Assembly (NCBI RefSeq): GCF_016920785.2
Contig: NW_024609846.1
Span: 116,587,473 to 116,651,472, forward strand
Length of the DNA stretch: 64,000 nucleotides
Direction: 5' to 3'
Source of the DNA: Ixodes scapularis
Taxonomy: Eukaryota; Arthropoda; Arachnida; Ixodida; Ixodidae
Shown here: positions 34,608-45,328 of the stretch, in pieces
How positions within the stretch are numbered: the stretch's first letter is position 1
Layout of the letters: the number at the start of each line of letters is the position of its first letter
Notes under the pieces: generated by a model
What the model saw: the letters and a program-made list of their open reading frames with translations, nothing else
Databases searched by the model: none
Told to the model about the DNA's origin: nothing
Made by a program: the position numbers and the translations under genes

Positions 34608-35411
34608 CCCCACCCGTCGTCATCCTGCCCGTCACTCCCCGCACTCCGACGCCCTTTCACGGCGAAGACCACGAGGACGGATAAGACTGGCTGCATCATT
34701 ATGAACGTGTAGCTCGCCACAACGGATGGATGGATGAGCACCGCCTCCGGAACCTTTACTTCTCGCTTGATGGCACCGCGAGGCACTGGTGTGAGAACCA
34801 CAAAGCCTCCTTTACTTCGTGGGAGCCATGCGCCGCCGAATTGAAGCAGACATTCATCAACTACCACCATCGGCAACGAACGGAGGACCTCCCTTAAGCA
34901 AGGGTGCAAGGCCCCAACGAAAGCGTAACAAGCTTTGTCGAAGATGTCCTGCATAGTAAGTGCCCGAGCCGATACGGAGTCCGCAGAGGAGAAGAAACTT
35001 CGTGCTCTTATGCGTGGCGTTAAGAGCGAAATTTTCGGAGGCTTGGTATGCAATCCCCCGACGACTGTCGATGATTTTGTAACTGAAGCCACCAATATCG
35101 AGCGCGCACTGGCGTCCCGAGCAAGCCATTATCAGCGACTCGCCGGTGCGCCTAGTGCTCCAACCGTCGCAGCTTCCCTACTAGACCTCAATACCAGCGG
35201 TGTCGACAGCCTTCGGGAGGTCGTCCGGGAAGAGCTCAGCAAGATCCTACCTGGTGCATATTGCCCTTCCTCGCCTTCACTCACCGAGGTCATCCAAGAG
35301 GAGGTGCACCGAGCCTTTCAGCCCGTGACTCCCGTCACCGTAGCAGCACAGGAGGAGCTAGCTCTGAGCTATGCCGCAATGGTCCGAGGAGCACCACCAG
35401 CGCCGCACACG
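34603..35411 (+). pseudogene. gypsy-2 Gag, first part (decayed)
   Basis: The plus frame contains PFHGEDHEDG, a TAA stop, then DWLHHYERVARHNGW, LRNLYFSLDGTARHW and, after a frame change, LRALMRGVKSEIFGGL. These match the Gag pattern of Ty3/gypsy elements of arthropods. The longest intact piece is at 34935-35411 and ends in AAMVRGAPPAPHTY, where a TA marks the next insertion. Gag would form the particle shell. No LTR in the right orientation precedes it. The rest of Gag, with its zinc knuckle, resumes at 41293. Confidence 0.75.
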
Positions 35412-35730
35412 TACTATTGGGGAAAAATGAAATGCGAACAGAGGAGCGCGTGGCTCGGTGGCTCGCGGTACAGGCTGCGCCACCTGGAAGTGAGCCTAGG
35501 GGCGAGGATGCGTGGCCTACTCCGATGTGTTCACGCCCTTCGCTCTGCGCTCCCCAAGCTTCGGCAGTGCGCCTCTCAGTGCGTTGAAAGCACGTGGAAG
35601 AAATACATTTAGGTGATGACTCTGTCTCGCGCGGCGACCACATTATGTTCGGCGCACCAAGCGCGCTTCACTCGCACGAGGATAGATGGCGCGCAAGTAT
35701 AGAATGACTTGTGAAGGCTTGTATACGCCT

Positions 35731-36971
35731 CGCAAGTGGGCTCATTTTCGTCTTCTGCGCATGAAAAAGGAAGTAGCGGTGACGTCAGAACGCCGAGCCC
35801 TGATTGGCTGATCGCGACCCCCTATCTGACCGTCGTCTGCTCCTTTGCAACGTCGTCTGCGTCTGTCTTATCTTTCCTGCGACTTTCGGAAGTCGAGCGA
35901 GCTCGACTTCGCCATTCACGGGGGCAGACGAAATAACTCGAGCAATACGTTGTTTTTGTCTAATAAGTAGCAGACGCGCATCAAGGAGAGAAGTCAAAGG
36001 ACTCACTGGCGAAGTGTCCCGAGGCGCCGAGGTTTGTTTGCTAAGAACCGAGAGTGAGGGTGGTTAGTGTCCCCAAGTTCCCTCCCAAATACTTTTTCCC
36101 TCCTTTCGTGTGCGGCGAGACTTCTCACTCTTTAACGGCGTCGGCGGGTTGGCGTAGTTAACGTCGTCTGCTTTACGTCTGCTAGTCAAAGCGATGGCTG
36201 CTTTACCTTTCCTGCGTCTGTCGGAGATTCACCGCTTTTTACCAGCGAGAGTCACCGTTGCCTCGGAAAACAAGGAGATGACAAGAGGAAGAGATTGACC
36301 TCTTAATCTAAAATTGAGGTCAGCGATCAAAGTATAAGACGTGAAGGGTTCACAAGGGTCGCGCGGGCATATTCCATTCAGCACGCCAGCCGGTCGTGGG
36401 CAGACGGTTGCCGAGTCGGAGTGCCTGGGCCTATCTGCCGTGCTCTCTTGGTCGTTGTCGGTGGAATCGTGGCCGTTGGAGTTTTTCCCGGGTGTTTGTG
36501 GATCCAGCGTTCTTGTTCCTCGTGGTCTGTTTCAAGTACTTCAAGTACTTTTTACTCTTTTCTTGCTGCTTGAAGTCGGGACGCGTGAGAAGCGCACGTA
36601 GAAAAATAAACGTCCGTTGGTCGTCGCGACCGCGACGCTGTCGGCCATGCTGATTTGATCAAGACAGCTTGGGAGCTGTCGTAGGATTTCCGTTGTAACC
36701 TGCGCAAAACTTACAAAAATTTCGTTTCGTGAATACGAATTTGTTCTCAAGTTTTGTCTTACGCATATTTTTGGCGTAAGATCGTTTTGTGAATCTGACC
36801 TCTGCACTTCCGAAAGTCGCGGGAAAGGTAAGACAAACGCAGACAGCGTTGCGAGCAGACGACGTTGCAAAGGAGCAGACGACGCTCAGATAGAGGGTCG
36901 CGATCAGCCAATCAGGGCTCGGCGTTCTGACGTCACCGCTACCCCTGCGCAGACGAACTTGCCCTGCGCAT
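35731..36971. mobile_element. Foldback element nested in the 4.9-kb element
   Basis: Inverted arms share TAGCGGTGACGTCAG, CGCCGAGCCCTGATTGGCTG, GTCTGCTCCTTTGCAACGTC and GCGACTTTCGGAAGT (left about 35776-35892, right about 36806-36940). The outermost ends are more diverged. The centre has no recognisable gene; short frames at 36341-36653 disagree with each other. Confidence 0.6.
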
Positions 36972-37791
36972 AGAGGGGCTTGTGAAGGAAATTATGGATT
37001 CTTTACTTGGTCCCTGTGTACTGTGTAGTGAAATGATGGATTTTTGTAGGCGCACTGGCAGTGATTGCCTTTTCTCCCGTTCGGTTCCTGTTTTCTTTTT
37101 TTTCTTCTTTCCAAACGAGAACATTTCGATGATGACTCAACGTGACAAAAATACTCGTATAAATATAAAACTTCCCTGCATAATCTACTGGGCCTTCAAT
37201 AATTTAGAGTAAACACCTGGGTCATGCTCGAATGTTTTGTCAAACAACATGTTTGGTAACAGTTCCATAAATTGAATACACACATTGCGTGGCTTTATAT
37301 GAGGTCGGGTGATTTTTTTGCACCCTGCTCCTGCCTCATTGAAAAAAAAAATTCTAATAATGTTACATAGTGGGGCCTAAATAATTCTTTAAATGCTCAT
37401 AAAGGTTTTACATTAGAAATGGTTTATACATACGATGTCAACTTGTACTGTGGAACATGCAAACCTTGTGAGCAGAAAAAATTCCTATTTATGATGACAT
37501 AGTGACTGGAACGATGACACAGTATGATGACGTACTGACTGACATGATGACACAGTGACTGAAAGTCAAACAACTGTAGCGGTTGGACATAAATCACTTT
37601 TCATCTATACTCGCACAATATGGTGTCACCCCGTCTTACAGGTAAAAAAATACCTGACAAATATTTTGGCTTTAAAATGTACATAAAATCTGAATTCACT
37701 GCAAACCACCAAAGAACGCCATCTCCTACATCCTGTGTTTCTCGCCCATACCCTTAAACTAAGACGAGCGCTGCTTTGCTGATTTCTTTAT
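36972..37791. other. No gene recognised
   Basis: AT-rich interior of the 4.9-kb element. A short repeated phrase ATGATGACA/GATGACACAGT occurs at 37492-37560. Confidence 0.4.
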
Positions 37792-39539
37792 CTACTGAGC
37801 TTGTTTGTTCCTACTCATCGTAATATGCTTACAGTGTTGTCGCATTCGCATGCTGAAGTAGTAATGGAGCAACTGGGCAATTGTTTCTTCTTTATGTTCA
37901 GCGCATGGAAACGTTATTGTGCATATGTCAAGAACACTGTCGATTGTGTCCCAGTAGACAGTCTCGTGGCTTTTATTTTGCACGAAGAACTGGTCCGCTT
38001 TCTTCAGTAGCTGGAAAAGGTTCTTGTTGGGGTGTGTAAGGCCTCCTCTGTTCTTCACGTTTGTCAGTGCTGCTTCAGTAGAAGTGTCCTTGTCGATGCT
38101 GAAAGCGGATCGGCATGCAGGGCAGCGTGTAGCTTTTTTTTAGAGCGCAGCTCTTAGCGGCCCGTTTCCGGCTTGAGCGGCGTCGGCGTCGCCGTCGGCG
38201 TCGGCGTCGGCGTAACCGCGCGGTGTATCATGGGAAATGTCCCATAATGCACCGCGCGAGCCCCCCACCGGGGTCACGTGACCTCGTGGGGGGCACGTGA
38301 CCCCGGTGCATCATGGGAAATGTCCCATAATGCACCGCGCGAGCCCCCCACCGGGGTCACGTGACCTCGTGGGGGCACGTGACCCCGGTGGGGGGCACGT
38401 GACCTCGTGGGGGGCACGTGACCCCCCCGAGGTCACGCGACCCCCCGAAGTCACGTGACTCCCCTGAGGTCACGTGACCCCCGCCGATGTCGCGTGACCC
38501 CCAATGACGTCATCGTCACTGATGACGTCACCGGCATCCACATCGTCATCATCACTGATGACGTCATCATCACTGATGACGTCACCGGCATCCACATCGT
38601 AATCGTCATCATCACTGATGACGTCACCGGCATCCACATCGTCATCGTCATCATCACTGATGACGTCACCGGCATCTGCATCGTCATCGTCATCATCACT
38701 GATGACGTTACCGACATCCGCATCGTCATCGTCGTCATCACTGATGACGTCATCAGTGACGTCACTGATGTCGTCACCGGCATCCACATCGTCATCGTCA
38801 TCGTCACTGATGACGTCACCGGCATCCGCATCGTCATCATCACTGATGACGTCACCGGCATCCGCATCGTCATCGTCATCATCACTGATGACGTTACCGA
38901 CATCCGCATCGTCATCGTCATCATCACTGATGACGTCATCAGCGACGTCACTGATGACGTCACCGACATTCGCATCGTCATCGTCATCATCACTGGTGAA
39001 GTCATCAGTGACGTCACTAATGACGTCATCGGTACACGCATCGTCATCGTCACTGATGACGTCATCAGTGACGTCAGTGATGACATCATCGGCATTGGGG
39101 GTCACGTGACCCCCTAAGGTCACTTGACCCCCCCTGGTTAGTTTAACCCCCCCCCAGTGCCCTTCCCTCCTCCTCCTCAAGAGCTGCGCTCTAATTCGGC
39201 GTTACAGGGAGTTGTAAGCGGCTTTCACTTTTTTTATTTTCACGCTCAAAAACCCAGTTATATAATATCGCATGCAGTCCACAGCCTTGGTTTCATGAGC
39301 CTTTTCTGTCCAGACATCTTCGCATTCCCAGTCTTCGACAGAAATTAGACTGTCAAGCTCGGTCTTCACTTGGTCAACGAGATGAGGAGACTAGGTACTA
39401 ACTTGCGATGGGTCCTCGGGATTGCGCGACGCCACTGCTCCAGGCGAGCGTCATTCGATGGAGCTTTAAACAAGGGCGCTCGCTCTGCGTAGTTCCGGTA
39501 CTCCGAATTGCAGTTGGGAACGAAGCACGTCGTTCCCAT
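37792..39539 (-). pseudogene. THAP/P-type transposase, internally deleted and interrupted
   Basis: On the minus strand a start at 39539 gives MGTTCFVPNCNS and later LFKAPSNDARLEQWRRAIPR, the front half of a THAP zinc-binding domain (Cys-x4-Cys). Near 39392 the frame changes, and the text jumps to a C-terminal region: VDCMRYYITGFLSVK, then after an insertion TRCPACRSAF and NVKNRGGLTHPNKNLF, ending at 37792. The pattern CxxCRxxF followed by KNRGGL is what I know from THAP9/P-element-type transposases. The catalytic middle is absent. The CRE-rich element at 38134-39236 splits the C-terminal exon. It may be the former enzyme of the surrounding element or a separate P-like insertion. Confidence 0.7.
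38134..39236. mobile_element. CRE/E-box-rich composite element, copy 2, in the transposase exon
   Basis: Same order as copy 1: TTAGAGCGCAGCTCTT end, GC hairpin, CACGTG blocks, TGACGTCA array (38505-39090, about 16 exact sites), CCCCCTGGTTAGTTTAACCC, second end and TTTCACTTTTTTT. The GC hairpin plus CACGTG segment is duplicated here (38214-38400). T runs lie at both junctions, so the exact target duplication cannot be set, but the transposase frame is legible on both sides. Confidence 0.75.
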
Positions 39540-40035
39540 CCTTATAGCATAACTTCTTCTTCGGGTTAAGGCTCATCTTCGTGCACGATGGTGGCACCGG
39601 TGATTGACACGGCACCAAAGCAAAACATGAGGCCAGCCACTGACCGCACACCACCACTACACCGCGAAAAAGGCGAGCAAAATACGCCCCTGACTCCGTG
39701 GCCGCCGAGGAGAGACCTCATACCCACGGTGCTCACACCTCAGCGCCCTCCGCGGCGGCACGGAACAACTGCACTTCGTTTCACCCTATGTTGTACCGCA
39801 GCGAAGGTTAGAAGCGCGAGCTCATAGCGTTGGCAGCTGCTCTTAAGTCACGAGAGCTTGTGCCGCCGGGATGTGCCCCAGAGCAAGGAGCTCGCGCTTG
39901 TAGCCTTTCCTGTGGTGAAAGGTGAAACAGAGTATACTCCTTGTTCGAGGCTAGTTCCGAACACGATCTGGTCGCTCGCTCCCCACGAGAAGAGCGGCTA
40001 GGGTCACCACCTAAATGTATTTCTTCCACCGTGGT

Positions 40036-40135
40036 TGAAAGCTATCACCGCTATCTTTGCTCGCTCGGCGCCGTGCGGCGAGCTTCTTCGCACCGCACGC
40101 GCTGAGCCAGCAAAGATAGCGGTGATAGCTTTCAG
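40036..40135. repeat. Palindrome inserted in the right inverted arm
   Basis: TGAAAGCTATCACCGCTATC and its reverse complement GATAGCGGTGATAGCTTTCA close a 100-base hairpin. The left arm of the element has no such segment, so it was added after the arms formed. Confidence 0.75.
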
Positions 40136-40308
40136 CGCACTAAGAGGCGCGCTGCCGAAGCTTGGGGAGCGCTGTGCGAGGGTCGTGAACACATCGGAGT
40201 AGGCCACGCACCCCACGCACCCTCGCCCCTAGGCTCACTTCCAGGTGGCGCAGCCAGTACCGCGAGTCACGCGCTCCTCTGTTCGCATTTCATGTTTCCC
40301 TGATAGTA

Positions 40309-41290
40309 CAGTGGGCGGCCATATGAGCTCTCCCGGCCGAACGCCGACCGGAGCAGCGAAAATCCCGCATGCGGCGTGTCGAGCGTTGCCGCGTTCTGGG
40401 AGCCGGGCTATTGGGGCCAAACCATTCCGCTATCAAAGGGGTGGACGCAGGAACTTTAATAGCATTCCGCGTTTTGGAACGTGAATCTGAAGCTCGGGCG
40501 ATTCAGGATCCCGCTTCCGGTTGTAGGTAAACGCAGACGGCTTATCGAAGTTCTTCACTGCATAATATCTCTGACATGTTATATGCTACCTTTTTATTTG
40601 CGAAACCGGTTTGCCATTTTGAATGGTTCCTACCCAAAAAGTAGTCCTACGCCACAAGCCCCCCTTTCTTACAATCTTTCTTAAACCTAGACTAGACAAT
40701 GACAAGCTATTTTGAAATAATTTATTTAATCTATAAGGATATACTATAGATAACAAAAATGATTTGTGTCGAAGCAGAATAAAGATTCAGGCACTTTTCA
40801 TGCACGCGTTTTATCGAGGAGAGACTATTGTACTGCGCTCAGCAGCGTTTTGCTTCGCCAAGGGTGACTCTCTACACGATGACTTTGCAGATGGTTTCCG
40901 GGTCGGCCACTTCTCGCTTGCCGAGGGATCATTGTTGTCATGCCTAATATCATATGAAACATAGGGTTTTTACATTTGTAAGCATCGATCGAGCACTGCT
41001 GCTTTATCTACGCCTTAAGCAAGCTCCAGTTTATCAGCAGTTATAACATCATCTCCGAAAACTTGGGGCCAACACCCGAAGACGGCAATTCTAATCGGCC
41101 ATGTTTTTGTGATTCACACTTCGAGAGGCTGGAATCCCGATAAAAGCTATGCGTCCACCCCTTTGATAACGGAATTGTTTGGTACCAATAGCCCGGCTCC
41201 TAAGACGCGGCAACGCTCGACACGCCGCGTGCAGGATTTTCGCTGATCCGGTCGGCGTTCGGCTGGGGGAGCTCATATGGCCGGCGACTG
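40309..41290. mobile_element. 982-bp foldback element at the adjoining TA
   Basis: Ends CAGTGGGCGGCCATATGAGC and (reversed) CAGTCGCCGGCCATATGAGC are flanked by TA at 40307-40308 and 41291-41292. The arms of about 165 bp share CCGAACGCCGACCGGA and GTGTCGAGCGTTGCCGCGT. CAGT ends at TA sites suit Tc1/mariner-type mobilisation. The interior (40480-41100) has no recognised gene. It sits exactly between the 4.9-kb element and the rest of gypsy-2. Confidence 0.75.
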
Positions 41291-41292
41291 TA

Positions 41293-42010
41293 CATGGCGC
41301 CTCCCCGACGTGAACCTCCAGCGCCGCAGTACCCCCAACGCCAGGAAGATCGGGCACACGGTCGGCCAGAACCAGCTGCGGCAAGGAAGACCGACGTTTG
41401 GCGGACGGCCGACAGGCAACCGCTGTGCTACCAATGAGGTGAGGCTGACCACGTCTACCGGAGGTGCCCATACCGCCAAACGGGCCTACGAGGGTTTGAG
41501 CCGGACAACCCTCACCCAAGATACGGCGAACGCCCTCGTGACGTCGAGGAACACTTCCGTCGCCCTCCGTCACCAGCACCGACAACACCACGAGGCTCCC
41601 GTTCTCCATCCCCCGCGTTCCGCATCGCCTTTCCGTCCGTCGCACCGTGACAGCCTGTCTCCTATTTTTCGCTGGGAAAACTAAGCGCGGCCACTCCCGG
41701 TGGTGAAGTTGCCGTTGAAAAACGACGTAAAGAGCCTCCACGAACGCCGGAGCGCTCCTACTCTCCCGAAGCCACGCATCACTATGACGCTCCTACAAGG
41801 GTGCCCAACAACTTAAACGGTGTTATCAACGGCCACGACGCATCGGAACTCGTGGACGCCGGAGCAGACTTGGTCTTGAGTGGGAGGCTTTCTCGCCGCA
41901 TGCGAAAATTGACCACGCCGTGGGAAGAACCTCAAATACGAACCGCCGGTGGACACCTCATCACACCGGTTGGGAGATGCACTGCTCGAGTCGAGATCGC
42001 GGTGAGACGT
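41293..42010 (+). pseudogene. gypsy-2 Gag end and protease start
   Basis: Directly after the TA the Gag frame resumes with APPRREPPAPQYPQRQ, followed by a zinc knuckle CYQCGEADHVYRRC (Cys-x2-Cys-x4-His-x4-Cys), which in this family binds RNA. Further on ELVDAGADLVLS (about 41849-41880) stands where the aspartic protease active site should read Asp-Thr/Ser-Gly; Ala at that place would be expected to impair it. A TGA lies near 41650. The frame shifts again near 42000 before KFVVLQDCAMDVILGMD. Confidence 0.75.
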
Positions 42011-44285
42011 GCCCTGTGAAGTTCGTCGTTCTGCAAGACTGTGCAATGGACGTCATCCTCGGAATGGACCTCGGAGCAAACCGGCTGACGCTGCGAAAAC
42101 CTGTTTCTCCAATGGAGGAACCCAAAGCGACGTCATCCGCGGTCCGAGTTCTCGCAAGCCACGTAAACTTACCGCCGCGGTCGAGTCCTTGCAAGCCACG
42201 TGAACCTACCGCCGCGGTCGAGTGTTTTCGTACCCGTCGGGATCACCGAAGCTTTTTGCGGCGAAGTTCTGCTCCAGGGAAGCCTTCAGTTGCTTTTATG
42301 AAGAGGAATAGGCGTCGCAAGAGGAGTAGCTAAACTTCAAAATGGGCGCACTGTGGTCCTCGTGACGAACTTCCGACAAGAAACGCAACACCTCACTAAA
42401 GGCGCAGCTATGGGCCACGTCGAGGAATTTCGAAACTCCGCCGAAATCGCCGTGATTACTGAAGAATCATCACCGCCTCAGGAAAACTGTACGTCGCCTG
42501 CGCAGCTTGACATTGACCCTAAGCTTCCGGGCCCAATACGACGGCAGCTGAATCACCTCCTCACCGAATACAGCGACTACTTCGCGACGTCGTCGAAGGT
42601 GTGCCGAACCTTCGTTCCGAAGCATCGCATCGTTAACGAGGACGACGCGCTCCCTGTGCATCGATCGCCATACTGAGTTTCCGTCAAAGAAAGGGAAGTC
42701 ATCCAGGAGCAAGTGCAAGAAATGCTGAACCACGACATAATCCAGCCTTCAAGCAGTCCGTGGGCCTTTCCAGTCGTACTGGTTAAGACGAAGGACGGAA
42801 CGCTTAGGTTCTGCGTGGACTACCAGCAGCTGAATGCGGTGACGAAGAAAGACGTCTACCCACTCTCCCACATAAACGACACGTTAGACCGACTGTGCCT
42901 CTCTCGATATTTTTCATCGATGTACGTGTTGAGTGGCTACTGAAAGATCGAAGTCGACAAACGGGACCGATAGGAGACATCCTTCGTCACGCCGGATGGA
43001 CTGCACGAGTTCAAGGTAATGCTCTTTGTACTATGCACGGCACCAGCAACTTCCCAGCGTGTCATGGGCACAGTCCTGGCAGGACTGAAGTGGCAGAGCT
43101 GTCTCGACTACCTCGACGACGTCGTAGTGTTTTTTAGCGACTTCGACGAGCACTTGCGACGCCTCCGAGCGGTTCTAGAAGCCACACGGACCGCCGGACT
43201 CACCCTCAAGCTCTCGAAGTGCCGGTTCGCCTGTGACGAACTGAAGTTCCTAGGCCACGTGGTTAGTAACGAAGGCGTTCGCCCAGACCCAGACAGAACT
43301 CGCGCTGTCGCAGCGTTTCCAGCGCCGACAGAGAAGAAGGCGGGGAGAAGGTTCTTTGGACTATGTGCCTACTATCGGCGCTTCGTTCGGGATTTCGCAA
43401 GAATCCCTGCATCACTCGCAACCTTCAGCAAGGTCGCCAAAAAGTTCAAATGGCCCGAGGAGCAGCAGCAGGCATTCGACGAGCTGAAGCGACGACTCCA
43501 GACTGCTCCTGTTCTTGGACATTTCGATCAGGATGCAGACACCGAGATTCACACGGACAGAAGTAACGCAAGACTTGGCGCGGTACTGGTTCAAGTGCAA
43601 GAAGGCACCGAGCGAGTCATCGCCTACGCAAGTCGGACACTGTCCAATGCGGGGAAAAATTACTCCCCGACTGAGAAAGAATGCGTTACGGTCGTCTGGG
43701 CAATCACAAAGTTTCGTCCGTGCTTGTACGGGAGCCCGTTCCGCCTGTAGTGACGGACCACTACTCGCTCTCCTGGCTTGCCAACCTCAAGGACCCGTCA
43801 AAACGCCTCGCTCGATGGAGTCTCCGACTACAAGAGTTCAACATGACTGTGGTCTACAGATCAGGCCGTAAGCACAACGACGCCCACTGCCACTCTAGAG
43901 CCCCCGTCGAAACACCTCCCGGCAACAGCGACGACGACGACGAAAAATCCTTCCTAGGCGCAGTGAACACCGACGATACGGCACGACGTCAACGAGACGA
44001 TCCCGAGCTGCGCGCAATAATAGAGTACCTGGAGGGGCGCAGGAGTACCATACCACGTGTTTTCTCACGAGCTCTGCCGACCTTCGCCATTCGACAAGGT
44101 GTACTCTCCAAAGAGAACTTCGGGGACAACAACTCGCTGTGGCTGCTGGTAATCCCGACCTACCTTGAGAGGAGATCTTTCAAGCCTGCCACAACGACCC
44201 GACGTCCAGACACCTTGGTTATAGCCGTACGCTGGCCCGAATTCGTGAAAGGTATTACTGGCCCAAGCTGCCGAATACCGTTCAC
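42011..44285 (+). pseudogene. gypsy-2 reverse transcriptase, RNase H and integrase start
   Basis: RT motifs follow in order: WAFPVVLVKTKDGTLRFCVD, LNAVTKKDVYPL, a stretch ending MYVLSGY, and YLDDVVVF (YLDD at 43109-43120). RNase H shows EIHTDRSNARLGAVL and later TDHYSLSWLANLKDPS. In-frame stops lie at 42674 and 42941 and near 42967, with a frame change near 43750. The last stretch reads LARIRERYYWPKLPN, the start of the integrase zinc domain, and stops where the hAT-like element enters. The copy cannot make a full Pol. Conserved order RT-RNaseH-IN puts it in Ty3/gypsy. Confidence 0.85.
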
Positions 44286-45328
44286 AGGGGTGGAAGCGGG
44301 CTAGAGCCTTTTGTATCAGGGCTGGGAGCAGCAAAAGTCCCACTTTGGAGCAGTTTTGGAGCAGTAAAAGGCTCGCTTTAGAGCAGCTCGGGAGCAGCAA
44401 AAATAAGTTTTGTAGCCGTAGAAGTAAGTTTTGGAGCAGGTCACGGAGGTCAAATAGGTGTCTAAAAGTGATTTGTTGTTTCTAAATGTGAAAATGTAGC
44501 AAAAATATATGCATGCACATCCCAGAATAATTTTCAAGCAACATACATACACACCTTTCTATTTCTATTGCATTGAAATATGGAATATTGGCAATTTATG
44601 CAAAGGAAAGGCTTTGAGAACCATTCCGGCAGCAGGCAGAGTCATGATAGACTTTATATGGGAGGCCCCGACAGTAAAAGCCTAACTTGAGCCACGCCAG
44701 TACAAAACCGTCTACTTAATAGACCAATTGTAAACATGTATCCAGAAAACTAAACCACTGCAAGGTGTCAGATAAACTACCTTCGCTGACTACAGTTTTT
44801 GTTTAATAAAGAATACACATGTTCAATCACTACTTAAAAAGCCCTATATCAAGTTTAGTAACAAAATACAAGGCTACTGACATTTGACAAAAATTTAGAT
44901 GCAAAATAAAATGTGTATTTTATTTCTTTAGAATACCACAGTCACTCGTACATATGCAGCTTTAAGCATCGACTAGAAGAGCAACGCAACCTTATGTACT
45001 CCATAAAATGCTGTGCATTGCGTGTCTCCATAAAAAAAACATTAAGGTACCACAACATGTTTCAGAATAAAGCAGTCCTTGCTGACTTGTTTTCATTAAA
45101 TACAAATGTTCTTAATCCCTGTTCATAAAATACAGTAATCCCTACACCAAAGTTAACATACAAAGCTATATCTATATTACTTTAGATGAAAAAATATATT
45201 GTCTTAAAAATATCACAGCCACTAATACATATGCAGCATAAACACTGACTAGAAGAGCCCACAGGCCCCATGTTAAAAAAAAGGGTTGTGACTAAGCTGA
45301 ATCTGTGTAATTTAGAAACAACTGAAGT

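Larger units (their letters stand above)
35414..40306. mobile_element. 4.9-kb element with about 230-bp terminal inverted repeats
   Basis: The ends CTATTGGGGAAAAATGAAAT and (reversed) CTATCAGGGAAACATGAAAT match, and the arms 35414-35640 and 40003-40306 remain alike through GAGCGCGTG, GGAAGTGAGCCTAGGGGCGA and GAAATACATTTAGGTG. TA is present on both sides (35412-35413 and 40307-40308), and removal would rejoin the gypsy-2 Gag frame. Inside are a foldback element, a broken THAP-type transposase on the minus strand and CRE-rich copy 2. The right arm also holds an extra palindrome at about 40036-40135. Confidence 0.7.

Noticed and set aside
36341..36653. Overlapping plus frames of 85-86 codons
   Set aside because: They lie between foldback arms, overlap in different frames and have no motif.
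38451..39180. Frames of 214-236 codons across the second array
   Set aside because: Same cause as in the first array; the array sits inside a transposase exon on the minus strand.
41091..41741. 216-codon minus-strand frame
   Set aside because: It crosses the border between a foldback element and gypsy-2 Gag and is antisense to the zinc-knuckle region.
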